Assembly: GCF_036231905.1 (NCBI RefSeq)
Contig: NZ_JAZARE010000012.1
Span: 62,001 to 126,000, forward strand
Reading direction: 5' to 3'
DNA from: CAMLIZ01 sp036231905
GTDB lineage: Bacteria; Pseudomonadota; Gammaproteobacteria; Burkholderiales; Burkholderiaceae_C
Length of the DNA stretch: 64,000 bases
Shown piece after piece: positions 56,380 through 63,445 of the stretch (positions within the stretch are counted from its first letter, which is position 1; every line of letters starts with the position of its first letter). The position numbers and the translations under genes are program-made. The notes under the pieces are model-generated. The model did not search any database. It was not told the origin of the DNA and saw only the letters and a program-made list of their open reading frames with translations.

Positions 56380-57465
56380 ATGCGCCGTTTTGTGCGTGCG
56401 GGGTGGTGGCTGCTGCTGGCCGCGGCGGTGGCAGCGGGCCTGGCCGGCTGCGGATCGGTGAGCTACTTTGCGCAATCGGTGCACGGCCACCTGAGCCTGA
56501 TGGGTGCCGCCCGCCCGGTGCCCGACTGGCTGGACGATCCGCAGACCCCGCCCAAGCTGCGCGAACGCCTGGTGCTGGCCAGCCGCATGCGCGAGTTCTC
56601 GGTGAGTGAGCTGCACCTGCCGGACAACAACAGCTACCGCCGTTTTGCCGACCTGAAGCGTGGCGCCGCGGTGTGGAACGTGGTGGCCGCGCCAGAGCTG
56701 TCGCTCACGCTCAAGACCACCTGCTTCCCGGTGGTGGGTTGCGTGGGCTACCGTGGCTTCTTCGAGCGGGCCGCGGCCGACAAGGCGGCCCAGGAGTTGC
56801 GCGAGCAAGGCTACGAGGTGTCGGTGTACGGCGTGCCGGCGTATTCCACCCTCGGCTGGACCAACCTCTTTGGCGGCGACCCGCTGCTGTCCACCTTCAT
56901 CAGCTACCCCGAAGGGGAACTGGCCCGCATGATCTTCCATGAGCTGGCGCACCAGGTGGCCTATGCCAAGGGCGACACCATGTTCAACGAGTCCTTTGCC
57001 ACCACGGTGGAAACCATCGGCGGCGAGCGCTGGCTGCAGCGGCACGCCGAACCGGCGGCGCGCGAGGAGTACGAGCGCTATGACGCCCGCCGGCGCGACT
57101 TCCGCACGCTCACCCAGCGCTACCGCGACCAGCTGGACGCGCTGTTCAAGAGCGACAAGCCCGATGTTGACAAGCGCGCCGGCAAGGCCGCGCTGATGCG
57201 GCAGATGCGCGAGGACTATGCGCGCCTGAAGGCCGAACGCTGGGGCGGCTACAGCGGCTATGACGCCTGGTTCCAGAATGCCAACAACGCGTCCCTTGGC
57301 GTGCAATCGGCCTACACCGCGCTGGTGCCCAACTTCCAGCGCCTGTTCGAGCGCCAGGGTGGCGACTTCGACCGGTTCTATGCCGAGGTCAAGCGCCTGG
57401 CCGCCTTGCCGCGCGACGAACGCCGCGCCACACTGGGCGCCGACCGCTCACTTGCCACCGATTGA
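56380..57465 (+). CDS. predicted membrane-linked aminopeptidase (DUF2265-type) lipoprotein
   Basis: This 361-residue protein has an N-terminal lipobox LAGC (Cys24) and the zinc protease motif HELAH at residues 187-191, with the downstream Glu in FNESFATTVE. The flanking stretch YPEGELARMIFHELAHQVAYAKGD is typical of the predicted aminopeptidases in this family. It is probably anchored to a membrane facing the periplasm. It starts five bases after the oxidoreductase and may be co-transcribed. I take the ATG at 56380; a TTG at 56371 is possible. Confidence 0.85.
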   Translation: MRRFVRAGWWLLLAAAVAAGLAGCGSVSYFAQSVHGHLSLMGAARPVPDWLDDPQTPPKLRERLVLASRMREFSVSELHLPDNNSYRRFADLKRGAAVWNVVAAPELSLTLKTTCFPVVGCVGYRGFFERAAADKAAQELREQGYEVSVYGVPAYSTLGWTNLFGGDPLLSTFISYPEGELARMIFHELAHQVAYAKGDTMFNESFATTVETIGGERWLQRHAEPAAREEYERYDARRRDFRTLTQRYRDQLDALFKSDKPDVDKRAGKAALMRQMREDYARLKAERWGGYSGYDAWFQNANNASLGVQSAYTALVPNFQRLFERQGGDFDRFYAEVKRLAALPRDERRATLGADRSLATD

Positions 57466-57480
57466 CCTCGAACAGTCCCC

Positions 57481-57795
57481 ATGGCTGACATCCACATCCG
57501 ACGCGACCACACCCTCGGCCTGCCCAAGGCCCGCAAGCTGGCCTGGGCCTGGGCCGAGAAGGTGGAGGAGAAGTTCGACATGGAGTGCACGGTGATCGAG
57601 GGCGACACCAGCGACACGGTGGAGTTCACCCGCAGCGGGGTGACCGGCCAGCTCACCGTGGCCCCGGATCATTTCGAGCTGGAGGCCAAGCTCGGGTTCC
57701 TGCTCGGTGCCTTCAGCAAGACCATCGAAGCGGAGATCGAGAAGGAGCTAGACGCTCTGCTCAGCGCAAAGAAGGCGAAGCCGGCGAAGCGCTGA
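57481..57795 (+). CDS. polyhydroxyalkanoic acid system family protein
   Basis: This 104-residue protein matches the PHA_gran_rgn family: MADIHIRRDHTLGLPKARK at the N-terminus, VEFTRSGVTGQLTVAPDHFE and LGFLLGAFSKTIEAEIEKEL, with a Lys-rich tail. Members are found in bacteria that make polyhydroxyalkanoates, and their exact function is not settled. It lies near an acyl-CoA-binding protein, a WS/DGAT acyltransferase and a PhaD-like regulator, which supports a role in storage-lipid metabolism. Confidence 0.85.
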   Translation: MADIHIRRDHTLGLPKARKLAWAWAEKVEEKFDMECTVIEGDTSDTVEFTRSGVTGQLTVAPDHFELEAKLGFLLGAFSKTIEAEIEKELDALLSAKKAKPAKR

Positions 57796-57821
57796 CACCG
57801 TCGTTCTGGCGGCGGTGTCAG
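57792..57821. terminator. hairpin after the PHA-system gene
   Basis: CTGACACCG and CGGTGTCAG form a 9-bp stem around a 12-base loop, with the stop codon of the PHA-system gene in the left arm. No T tract follows. Its position between convergent genes suggests termination or mRNA stabilisation. The rest of the ~110-base gap shows nothing else clear. Confidence 0.5.
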
Positions 57822-57908
57822 GGGCAGGCCGTCCAAGGCTGGCGCGTGGCCCACTTCACTCATGTCCCCCGGCGGCCCGATCAGCGCGCCGGCCCACGCG
57901 CGTTGCGT

Positions 57909-58163
57909 TTACTTCAACGACTCGATCAGGTCGATGTACTCCTGCATGGCTTCTTCGCTGCTCTTGCCCTTCAGGCCGTCCCAGGCGTCGAACTTTGCGC
58001 GGCCCACCATGTCGGTGAAACCGGGGCGCTTGCCTTCCACGTCACCTGTGGTGGCCTGCTTGTACAGCGCGTAGATCTTGAGCAGGGTCATGTTGTCCGG
58101 CTTCTCCGGCAACTGTTTGGATTCGGCGACGGCTTGTTCGAATTGCGCTTTGAGGTCGGCCAC
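57909..58163 (-). CDS. acyl-CoA-binding protein
   Basis: ACBP is an 84-residue cytoplasmic protein that binds and carries long-chain acyl-CoA. The sequence has the four-helix signature: LKAQFEQAVAES, NMTLLKIYALYKQATTGDV, GKRPGFTDMVGRAKFDAWDG and SSEEAMQEYIDLI. It starts with a GTG at 58163, with AGGAGA 8 bases upstream. Bacterial ACBPs are uncommon, and this one faces the WS/DGAT acyltransferase, whose substrate it may supply. Confidence 0.92.
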   Translation of the reverse strand: MADLKAQFEQAVAESKQLPEKPDNMTLLKIYALYKQATTGDVEGKRPGFTDMVGRAKFDAWDGLKGKSSEEAMQEYIDLIESLK

Positions 58164-58230
58164 GGGAAGTCTCCTGCGTGAAAATCGGAATTGACGGGGG
58201 CAATGGTACTCAGCATCGTCCCGATCCAGC

Positions 58231-58244
58231 AGGGCGCGCGCCCT
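58231..58244. promoter_or_regulatory. 14-bp perfect palindrome between ACBP and WS/DGAT genes
   Basis: AGGGCGCGCGCCCT is a perfect palindrome in the divergent intergenic region, next to a TAGAAC that could be the -10 of the plus-strand gene. It may be an operator or only GC-rich chance symmetry. No regulator can be named. Confidence 0.3.
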
Positions 58245-58272
58245 AGAACAGCAAACCCGGGAGACCCGACTG

Positions 58273-59691
58273 ATGCCCAAGGCCATCGAGCGCATGTCGC
58301 GCGTGGACACTGCGTGGCTGCGCATGGACACCGACGCAAACATCATGATGATTGTCGGCGTCTGGATGCTGGAGCCCCGGCTGTCCTACGAAGCGCTGTG
58401 CGAGCGCGCCTCAGCCAGCCTGCTGAAGTACAACCGCTTCCGCCAGCGTGTGGTCGAAGACGCCATGGGCGCGACCTGGGTGGAGGATGAGCACTTCGAC
58501 ATCCATCACCACGTGCAGCTGGAAACGCTGCATCGCAAGCGCGGCCAGACGGCGCAGGCGGCGCTGCAGCAGCGGGTGGCGGAGCTGGCCGCCACCCCGC
58601 TGGACCCGGCGCACCCGCTCTGGCAGTTCCAGCTGATCGAGGACGTGGACGGCCAGAGCGCGCTCATCTGCCGCATCCACCATTGCATCGGCGACGGCAT
58701 CGCGCTGATCTCGGTGATGCTGTCCATCGCGGATGGCGGCAAGCCACCGCCGGCACGCAAGCAGAAGGCCGACGACGAGAGCGACTGGTGGACCGACGCG
58801 CTCATCAAGCCGCTCACGGGCCTCACGGTCAAGGCGATCGGCATGTATGGCGATGGCGTGGCCAAGTCGGTGGAGATGCTGGCCAACCCGTACCAGCCGC
58901 TGTTCGGCTCGGTGGAGATGGCCAAGACCGGGTTCCAGGTGATCAATGACGTGGCGGCGCTGGCGCTGATGAGCGACGACTCGCCCACGCGCCTGAAAGG
59001 CAAGGCCACGCCGGGCAAGCGGGTGGCCTGGGGCCAGCCGCTGCCGCTGGAAGAGGTGAAGGCGGTCGGCAAGGCCTTCAACTGCTCCATCAACGACGTG
59101 CTGCTGGCCAGCGTGGCGGGCGCCATCGGCGACTACCTGCGCGACAAGGGCGACGATCCCGCCGGCAAGGAGATCCGCGCCATGGTGCCGGTGAACCTGC
59201 GGCCGATGGACAAGGCCCACCAGTTGGGCAACCGCTTCGGCCTGGTGCCACTGACGCTGCCGATCGGCATCGCCAACCCGGTGGAGCGGCTGTATGCCGT
59301 GCGGGCCCGCATGAATGAACTCAAGGGCAGCTACCAGCCGCTGCTGGCCTTTGGCGTGCTGGCAGTGGCCGGACTCCTGATCAAGCCGGTGCAGGCCGCG
59401 CTGCTGAACATGTTCGCCAAGAAGGCCACGGCGGTAATGACCAACGTGCCAGGCCCCAAGGAGCCGCTGAAGTTCTGCGGCAGCACGGTCAGGCAGGTGA
59501 TGTTCTGGGTGCCGCAGTCCGGCGACATCGGCATGGGCGTGAGCATCCTCAGCTACGGCGGCGGGGTGCAGTTTGGGCTGATCACCGACCGCAAGCTGTG
59601 TCCGGACCCGGAGGCGATCATCGAGCGCTTCGCGCCCGAGTTCGAGAAGCTGCTGATGCTGGCGCTGATGTTGCCGTGGGAGCCTGCCTGA
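58273..59691 (+). CDS. wax ester synthase/diacylglycerol acyltransferase (WS/DGAT)
   Basis: This 472-residue acyltransferase makes wax esters or triacylglycerols from acyl-CoA and an alcohol or diacylglycerol. The catalytic HHxxxDG motif is H136-H137-CIG-D141-G142 in ICRIHHCIGDGIAL. The N-terminal MSRVDTAWLRMDTDANIMMI resembles WS/DGAT starts (usually SPxD). C-terminal segments GNRFGLVPLTLPIG and MTNVPGPKEPLKFCGS are also family-typical. A GGGAG RBS precedes the ATG. It faces the ACBP gene and shares a hairpin with the TPR gene. Confidence 0.92.
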   Translation: MPKAIERMSRVDTAWLRMDTDANIMMIVGVWMLEPRLSYEALCERASASLLKYNRFRQRVVEDAMGATWVEDEHFDIHHHVQLETLHRKRGQTAQAALQQRVAELAATPLDPAHPLWQFQLIEDVDGQSALICRIHHCIGDGIALISVMLSIADGGKPPPARKQKADDESDWWTDALIKPLTGLTVKAIGMYGDGVAKSVEMLANPYQPLFGSVEMAKTGFQVINDVAALALMSDDSPTRLKGKATPGKRVAWGQPLPLEEVKAVGKAFNCSINDVLLASVAGAIGDYLRDKGDDPAGKEIRAMVPVNLRPMDKAHQLGNRFGLVPLTLPIGIANPVERLYAVRARMNELKGSYQPLLAFGVLAVAGLLIKPVQAALLNMFAKKATAVMTNVPGPKEPLKFCGSTVRQVMFWVPQSGDIGMGVSILSYGGGVQFGLITDRKLCPDPEAIIERFAPEFEKLLMLALMLPWEPA

Positions 59692-59713
59692 GCCGCGGGC
59701 CCTCGGCGGCTCA
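59689..59713. terminator. bidirectional hairpin made from both stop codons
   Basis: TGAGCCGC and GCGGCTCA form a perfect 8-bp stem with a 9-base loop. The left arm begins with the TGA of the WS/DGAT gene; the right arm ends with the TCA that is the stop codon of the minus-strand TPR gene. The two genes are only 19 bases apart. Confidence 0.55.
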
Positions 59714-60487
59714 TTCGTCTTCCAACTCGGCCTTGGCCATCTCCACGTCCAACCGCTCCATCGCGTCCATCGGCGTGCAGGCGGCGGCGTCGGCGTAGAG
59801 CTTTTCCGCTTCCTTCATCTTCTTGTCGCCTTCGAGCATCACCAGCCCGTTGGCGTACTCCACCATCGCGATGGCCGACGTGGGGTTGAGCTTGAGGGCT
59901 TCCTTGTACATCTTCAGGCCGGTGTCCTTGCTCGCGCCCTGGGTCTTGCCCAGCAGCGAGCCCACCTTGTCGATCACCTCGGCATGGAAGGCGCCCAGCG
60001 CGATGTGGGCGTCGGCGTGCTTGGGCGCCAGCTTGATGGTGGTTTCCAGCGCCGTCTTCACCTTGCCGCCCAGGCCCTGGGCCAGCGCCTTGGCCACGCT
60101 GATGCCCTGGCTGTAGCGGCCCAGCGCATAGGCCATCCAGTAGTGCGCGTTGGGGTTCTTGGGCTCGGCGCCGGCCTGTGCCTCGGCGCGCTCGGCCACC
60201 TCCATGAACATCACCAGCTTGGTCTTTTCGTTCTTTTCCAGGTAGTTGGCGTAGATGGCCTGCGCCTTGTTGGCCACCGTGATGCCGGCGTCGCCCGCCT
60301 TCAGGCCCGCCTCGTGGGCCTTCTGGAATTCACCGGCGTGGAACAGCGCCCAGGCGGCCAACACCTTGTCGTCCTTGGGGAAGGGCTCGGCGTCGCCGGC
60401 ATGCAGGCGGGCCCAGTGTTTCTTCAGCGCCGCGGCGTCGTAGCTGTACTCGGCGTTGTCGTAGGGAAAGGCGGTCCACTTGGCCAT
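59711..60487 (-). CDS. tetratricopeptide-like repeat protein
   Basis: This 258-residue protein has no signal peptide and is made of helical repeats with TPR spacing, for example HYWMAYALGRYSQGISVAKAL, ALETTIKLAPKHADAHIALG and YKEALKLNPTSAIAMVEYAN. It probably binds another protein in the cytoplasm. I recognise no more precise function. It starts with MAKWTAFPYDNAEY; earlier in-frame residues do not resemble it. It lies between WS/DGAT and the PhaD-like regulator, on the same strand as the latter. Confidence 0.8.
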   Translation of the reverse strand: MAKWTAFPYDNAEYSYDAAALKKHWARLHAGDAEPFPKDDKVLAAWALFHAGEFQKAHEAGLKAGDAGITVANKAQAIYANYLEKNEKTKLVMFMEVAERAEAQAGAEPKNPNAHYWMAYALGRYSQGISVAKALAQGLGGKVKTALETTIKLAPKHADAHIALGAFHAEVIDKVGSLLGKTQGASKDTGLKMYKEALKLNPTSAIAMVEYANGLVMLEGDKKMKEAEKLYADAAACTPMDAMERLDVEMAKAELEDE

Positions 60488-60525
60488 GCTGAAAGTCTCC
60501 TTGGGGGCGTTGAAGGGCAGGGCGT

Positions 60526-61185
60526 TCAGGACGCCTTCTGGTATTGGCTCACCAGCGCGTGCAGGTGGTCCTTGGCAGCGGGTTCGAGGTAGGGCATGAG
60601 CAGGCACAGCACGTGGTGAGCGCCTCGGGCCAGCGCCATGCCGGCGCTCTCGGGCTCCAGCGCCTTGCGCGGGTCGCGCACGTATTCGTAGCTCAGCCAG
60701 TAGGTGAGCACCACCACCATCGCGCTGGCCACCGGCTCGGCCTCGCGGCTGTCGATGCGCACCGCGCTGCCGCGCGACAGGCCATCCAGCACCGACTGCA
60801 CGGCGCGCGACTTGTTCTTCAGCACGTACTGGAAATGCGTTTCCAGGCGCCGGTTCTTGCTGAGCAGGTCGTTGAGGTCGCGGTAGAGGAAGCGGTACTG
60901 CCAGATCAGCTCGAACAGCATGTGGAAGAACAACCACGCGTCCTCCACGTTGCGCACGTTGTCGGCCGCATGCAGCAGCTCGTTGAGGGACTTTTCATAG
61001 CGGTCGAAGAGCGAGTTGATCAGCTCGTCCTTGGCCGGGTAGTGGTAGTAGAGGTTGCCCGGGCTGATGTTCAGCTCGGCCGAAATCAGCGTCGTGGAGA
61101 CGTTGGGCTCGCCAAAGCGGTTGAAGAGGTCGAGCGTGACCTCGAGGATGCGCTCGGCGGTGCGACGCGGTTTTTTGGGCTGCAT
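60526..61185 (-). CDS. PhaD-like TetR-family regulator
   Basis: This 219-residue regulator has a TetR helix-turn-helix near its N-terminus and reads LDLFNRFGEPNVSTTLISAE, LNISPGNLYYHYPAKDELI and LFDRYEKSLNELL. That closely follows Pseudomonas PhaD (LFN..GEPNVST, ISPGNLYYH), which controls the PHA genes. The C-terminal ligand domain contains EDAWLFFHMLFELIWQYRFLYRDL, also PhaD-like. I take the ATG at 61185, with GGAGGAG 12 bases before it; a TTG at 61212 is possible. Confidence 0.85.
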   Translation of the reverse strand: MQPKKPRRTAERILEVTLDLFNRFGEPNVSTTLISAELNISPGNLYYHYPAKDELINSLFDRYEKSLNELLHAADNVRNVEDAWLFFHMLFELIWQYRFLYRDLNDLLSKNRRLETHFQYVLKNKSRAVQSVLDGLSRGSAVRIDSREAEPVASAMVVVLTYWLSYEYVRDPRKALEPESAGMALARGAHHVLCLLMPYLEPAAKDHLHALVSQYQKAS

Positions 61186-61283
61186 GGGGCGGCGGGTCTC
61201 CTCCGGGGCCAATCTACCAAAGTCCCCGAGAGAGGCCTACCCAGGCGTTGCTTGCGCGCCCAACGCGTCACCGCACCCCCGCC

Positions 61284-61289
61284 TAGAAT
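61284..61289 (+). promoter_or_regulatory. possible -10 element close to the ABC exporter start
   Basis: TAGAAT ends 8 bases before the ATG at 61298, so transcription would begin at or next to the start codon. No RBS precedes the gene. The -35 is unclear. Confidence 0.3.
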
Positions 61290-61297
61290 CGCGCGCC

Positions 61298-62218
61298 ATG
61301 GCGGTTTGCTTCGATCACATCTCCAAGACCTACGCCGGTGCGCACCGCCCCGTCCATGCCCTGCAGGACGTCAGCTTCCAGATCGAGGATGGCGAATTCT
61401 TTGGCCTGCTGGGCCCCAACGGCGCCGGCAAGACCACGCTGATCGCCATCCTGGCCGGCCTCACGCGTGCCACCCAGGGCCGGGTCACTGTGAACGGGCA
61501 CGACGTGGTGGGCGACTACGCCGCGGCCCGCAAGGCGCTGGGCATCGTGCCGCAGGAGCTGGTGTTCGACCCGTTCTTCAACGTGCGCGAGGCCTTGCGC
61601 ATCCAGAGCGGCTACTTCGGCGTGCACAACAACGAGGCCTGGATCGACGAGCTGCTGGAGAGCCTGGGCCTGGCCGACAAGGCCGGCGCCAACATGCGCC
61701 AGCTCTCCGGCGGCATGAAACGCCGCGTGCTGGTGGCGCAGGCGTTGGTGCACCGACCGCCGGTGATCGTGCTGGACGAGCCCACGGCCGGCGTGGACGT
61801 GGAACTGCGCCAGACGCTATGGCAGTTCATCGCCCGGCTGAACCGGCAAGGCCACACGGTGCTGTTGACGACGCACTACCTGGAAGAGGCCGAAGCGCTG
61901 TGCGGGCGCATCGCCATGCTCAAGCAGGGCCGCATCGTGGCACTGGACCGCACCGCCAACCTGCTGGCCGGCACCGCGAGCACCATGCTGCAGTTCAAGA
62001 CCGACCAGGCACTGCCCGCCTCGCTGGCCGACCGCGCACGCATCACCGGCCGCATCGTGCAGCTCACCGCGCACGACGCCGCCGAGGTGGAGGCGCTGCT
62101 GCGCCAGCTGCGCGAGGCGCGTGTGCCGGTGGAGGACCTGGAGATCGGCCGCGCCGACCTGGAGGACGTGTTCCTGGAGATCATGCAGTCGCCTGGGCAC
62201 CTGGAGGCTGCTGCATGA
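61298..62218 (+). CDS. ABC-2 type exporter ATPase (YadG-like)
   Basis: This 306-residue ATPase has Walker A GPNGAGKTT, signature LSGGMKRRVLVAQAL and Walker B VIVLDEPTAGVDVELRQ, with the H-loop TTHYLEEAEALC. A C-terminal regulatory tail follows. It pairs with the membrane subunit at 62274. In many Burkholderiales this pair follows mlaB directly and precedes bolA and murA; here it is separated from mla. Its stop lies in an ATGA that opens the linker element. Confidence 0.92.
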   Translation: MAVCFDHISKTYAGAHRPVHALQDVSFQIEDGEFFGLLGPNGAGKTTLIAILAGLTRATQGRVTVNGHDVVGDYAAARKALGIVPQELVFDPFFNVREALRIQSGYFGVHNNEAWIDELLESLGLADKAGANMRQLSGGMKRRVLVAQALVHRPPVIVLDEPTAGVDVELRQTLWQFIARLNRQGHTVLLTTHYLEEAEALCGRIAMLKQGRIVALDRTANLLAGTASTMLQFKTDQALPASLADRARITGRIVQLTAHDAAEVEALLRQLREARVPVEDLEIGRADLEDVFLEIMQSPGHLEAAA

Positions 62219-62277
62219 GCCGCCGGGCCGCTCCCAAGGCGAATACCGCAGCCCGCAGGGCGGAGGTTGCCAGATGA
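62215..62277 (+). repeat. operon linker element C with 20-codon mini-ORF
   Basis: This 63-base spacer between the exporter ATPase and permease genes begins at an ATGA with the upstream stop and ends at an ATGA with the downstream start. An ATG at 62215 opens a 20-residue reading frame rich in Arg and Ala whose TGA overlaps the permease ATG. Its sequence CGGGCCGCTCCCAAGGCGAA and right end GCAGGGCGGAGGTTGCC resemble element A at 7207, and its left half is related in inverted form to element B at 47709. Confidence 0.65.
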
Positions 62278-63044
62278 CCGCCATCAGCCTGGAGGGCGCT
62301 CGCACCCTGTTCTACAAGGAGGTGCTGCGCTTCTGGAAGGTGAGCTTCCAGACGGTGGCTGCGCCGGTGCTCACGGCGGTGCTGTATTTGCTGATCTTCG
62401 GCCACGTGCTGGAAAACCGGGTCGAGGTGTTCAAGGGCGTCGGTTACACCAGCTTCCTGGTGCCCGGGCTGGTGATGATGAGCGTGCTGCAGAACGCGTT
62501 CGCCAACAGCTCGTCCTCGCTGGTGCAGAGCAAGATCACCGGCAACCTGGTGTTCCTGCTGGTCACGCCGCTGTCACACTGGGCCTGGTACGTGGCCTAC
62601 GTGGGCGCGTCCATGGTGCGCGGGCTGGTGGTGGGGCTGGGCGTGTTCCTGGTCACCGCGTGGTTCGGGCCGCCGAGTTTTGCGGAGCCGGGCTGGATCA
62701 TCGTGTTCGCGGCGCTGGGCGCGGGCATCCTGGGCACGCTGGGGCTGATCGCCGGGCTGTGGGCCGACAAGTTCGACCAGATGGCGGCCTTCCAGAACTT
62801 CATCATCATGCCCATGACCTTCCTGTCGGGCGTGTTCTATTCGGTGAAGTCGCTGCCGCCGTTCTGGTACGAAGTGAGCCACCTGAACCCGTTCTTCTAC
62901 ATGATCGACGGCTTCCGTCGTGGCTTCTTCGGCGTGAGCGACGTGTCGCCCTGGTTGAGCCTGGGCATCGTGGGGGTGGCCTTCATCGCGGTGGCCACGC
63001 TGGCGCTGCGGCTGCTGGCCAGCGGCTACAAGCTGCGGCCCTGA
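62274..63044 (+). CDS. ABC-2 type exporter permease (YadH-like)
   Basis: This 256-residue inner-membrane protein has about six hydrophobic helices and the ABC-2 family motifs YTSFLVPGLVMMSVLQNAFAN and MPMTFLSGVFYSVKSLPPFW with HLNPFFYMIDGFR. Its start MTAISLEGARTLFYKE follows the linker mini-ORF in an ATGA overlap. With the ATPase at 61298 it forms an exporter of unknown substrate. Confidence 0.92.
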   Translation: MTAISLEGARTLFYKEVLRFWKVSFQTVAAPVLTAVLYLLIFGHVLENRVEVFKGVGYTSFLVPGLVMMSVLQNAFANSSSSLVQSKITGNLVFLLVTPLSHWAWYVAYVGASMVRGLVVGLGVFLVTAWFGPPSFAEPGWIIVFAALGAGILGTLGLIAGLWADKFDQMAAFQNFIIMPMTFLSGVFYSVKSLPPFWYEVSHLNPFFYMIDGFRRGFFGVSDVSPWLSLGIVGVAFIAVATLALRLLASGYKLRP

Positions 63045-63059
63045 TACGATCGGGGCACC

Positions 63060-63347
63060 ATGGCCGACCCGACCGCCGACGACGTTCGCGACTACATCGC
63101 CCAGGGCTTGCGCTGCGAGCACCTGGAAGTCGAGGGTGACGGCCGCCATTTTTTTGCCACCATCGTGGCCGCCGAATTCGAGGGCCTGCCGCGTGTGCGG
63201 CGGCATCAAAGGGTTTACCAGGCCCTGGGCGATAGAATGCGCGAGCAAATCCACGCGCTGTCCATGAAGACGCTGACGCCCGCCGAGTGGGCCCCCTCTG
63301 CCAACGCCGCCGGTTCCACCCCAGCGGCAGGACACCACCACCACTGA
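63060..63347 (+). CDS. BolA-family protein (IbaG/YrbA type)
   Basis: This 95-residue protein has the BolA fold motif HLEVEGDGRHFFATIVAAEFEG and VRRHQRVYQALGDRM with the C-terminal MKTLTPAEW. Such proteins usually work with monothiol glutaredoxins in Fe-S or iron handling, and the IbaG type typically lies beside murA. The last residues, GHHHH, may add a metal-binding tail. A TACGAT at 63045-63050 ends 9 bases before the ATG. Confidence 0.9.
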   Translation: MADPTADDVRDYIAQGLRCEHLEVEGDGRHFFATIVAAEFEGLPRVRRHQRVYQALGDRMREQIHALSMKTLTPAEWAPSANAAGSTPAAGHHHH

Positions 63348-63445
63348 CACCCACCCGTGGCCGTTGCCGCGGGTGGCGGGAAAGCGTCACCCCTCGACGC
63401 CCACCTGTCCGCCCGCCGCAGGCCGCCTCCCGGAAGGCCTGATCC

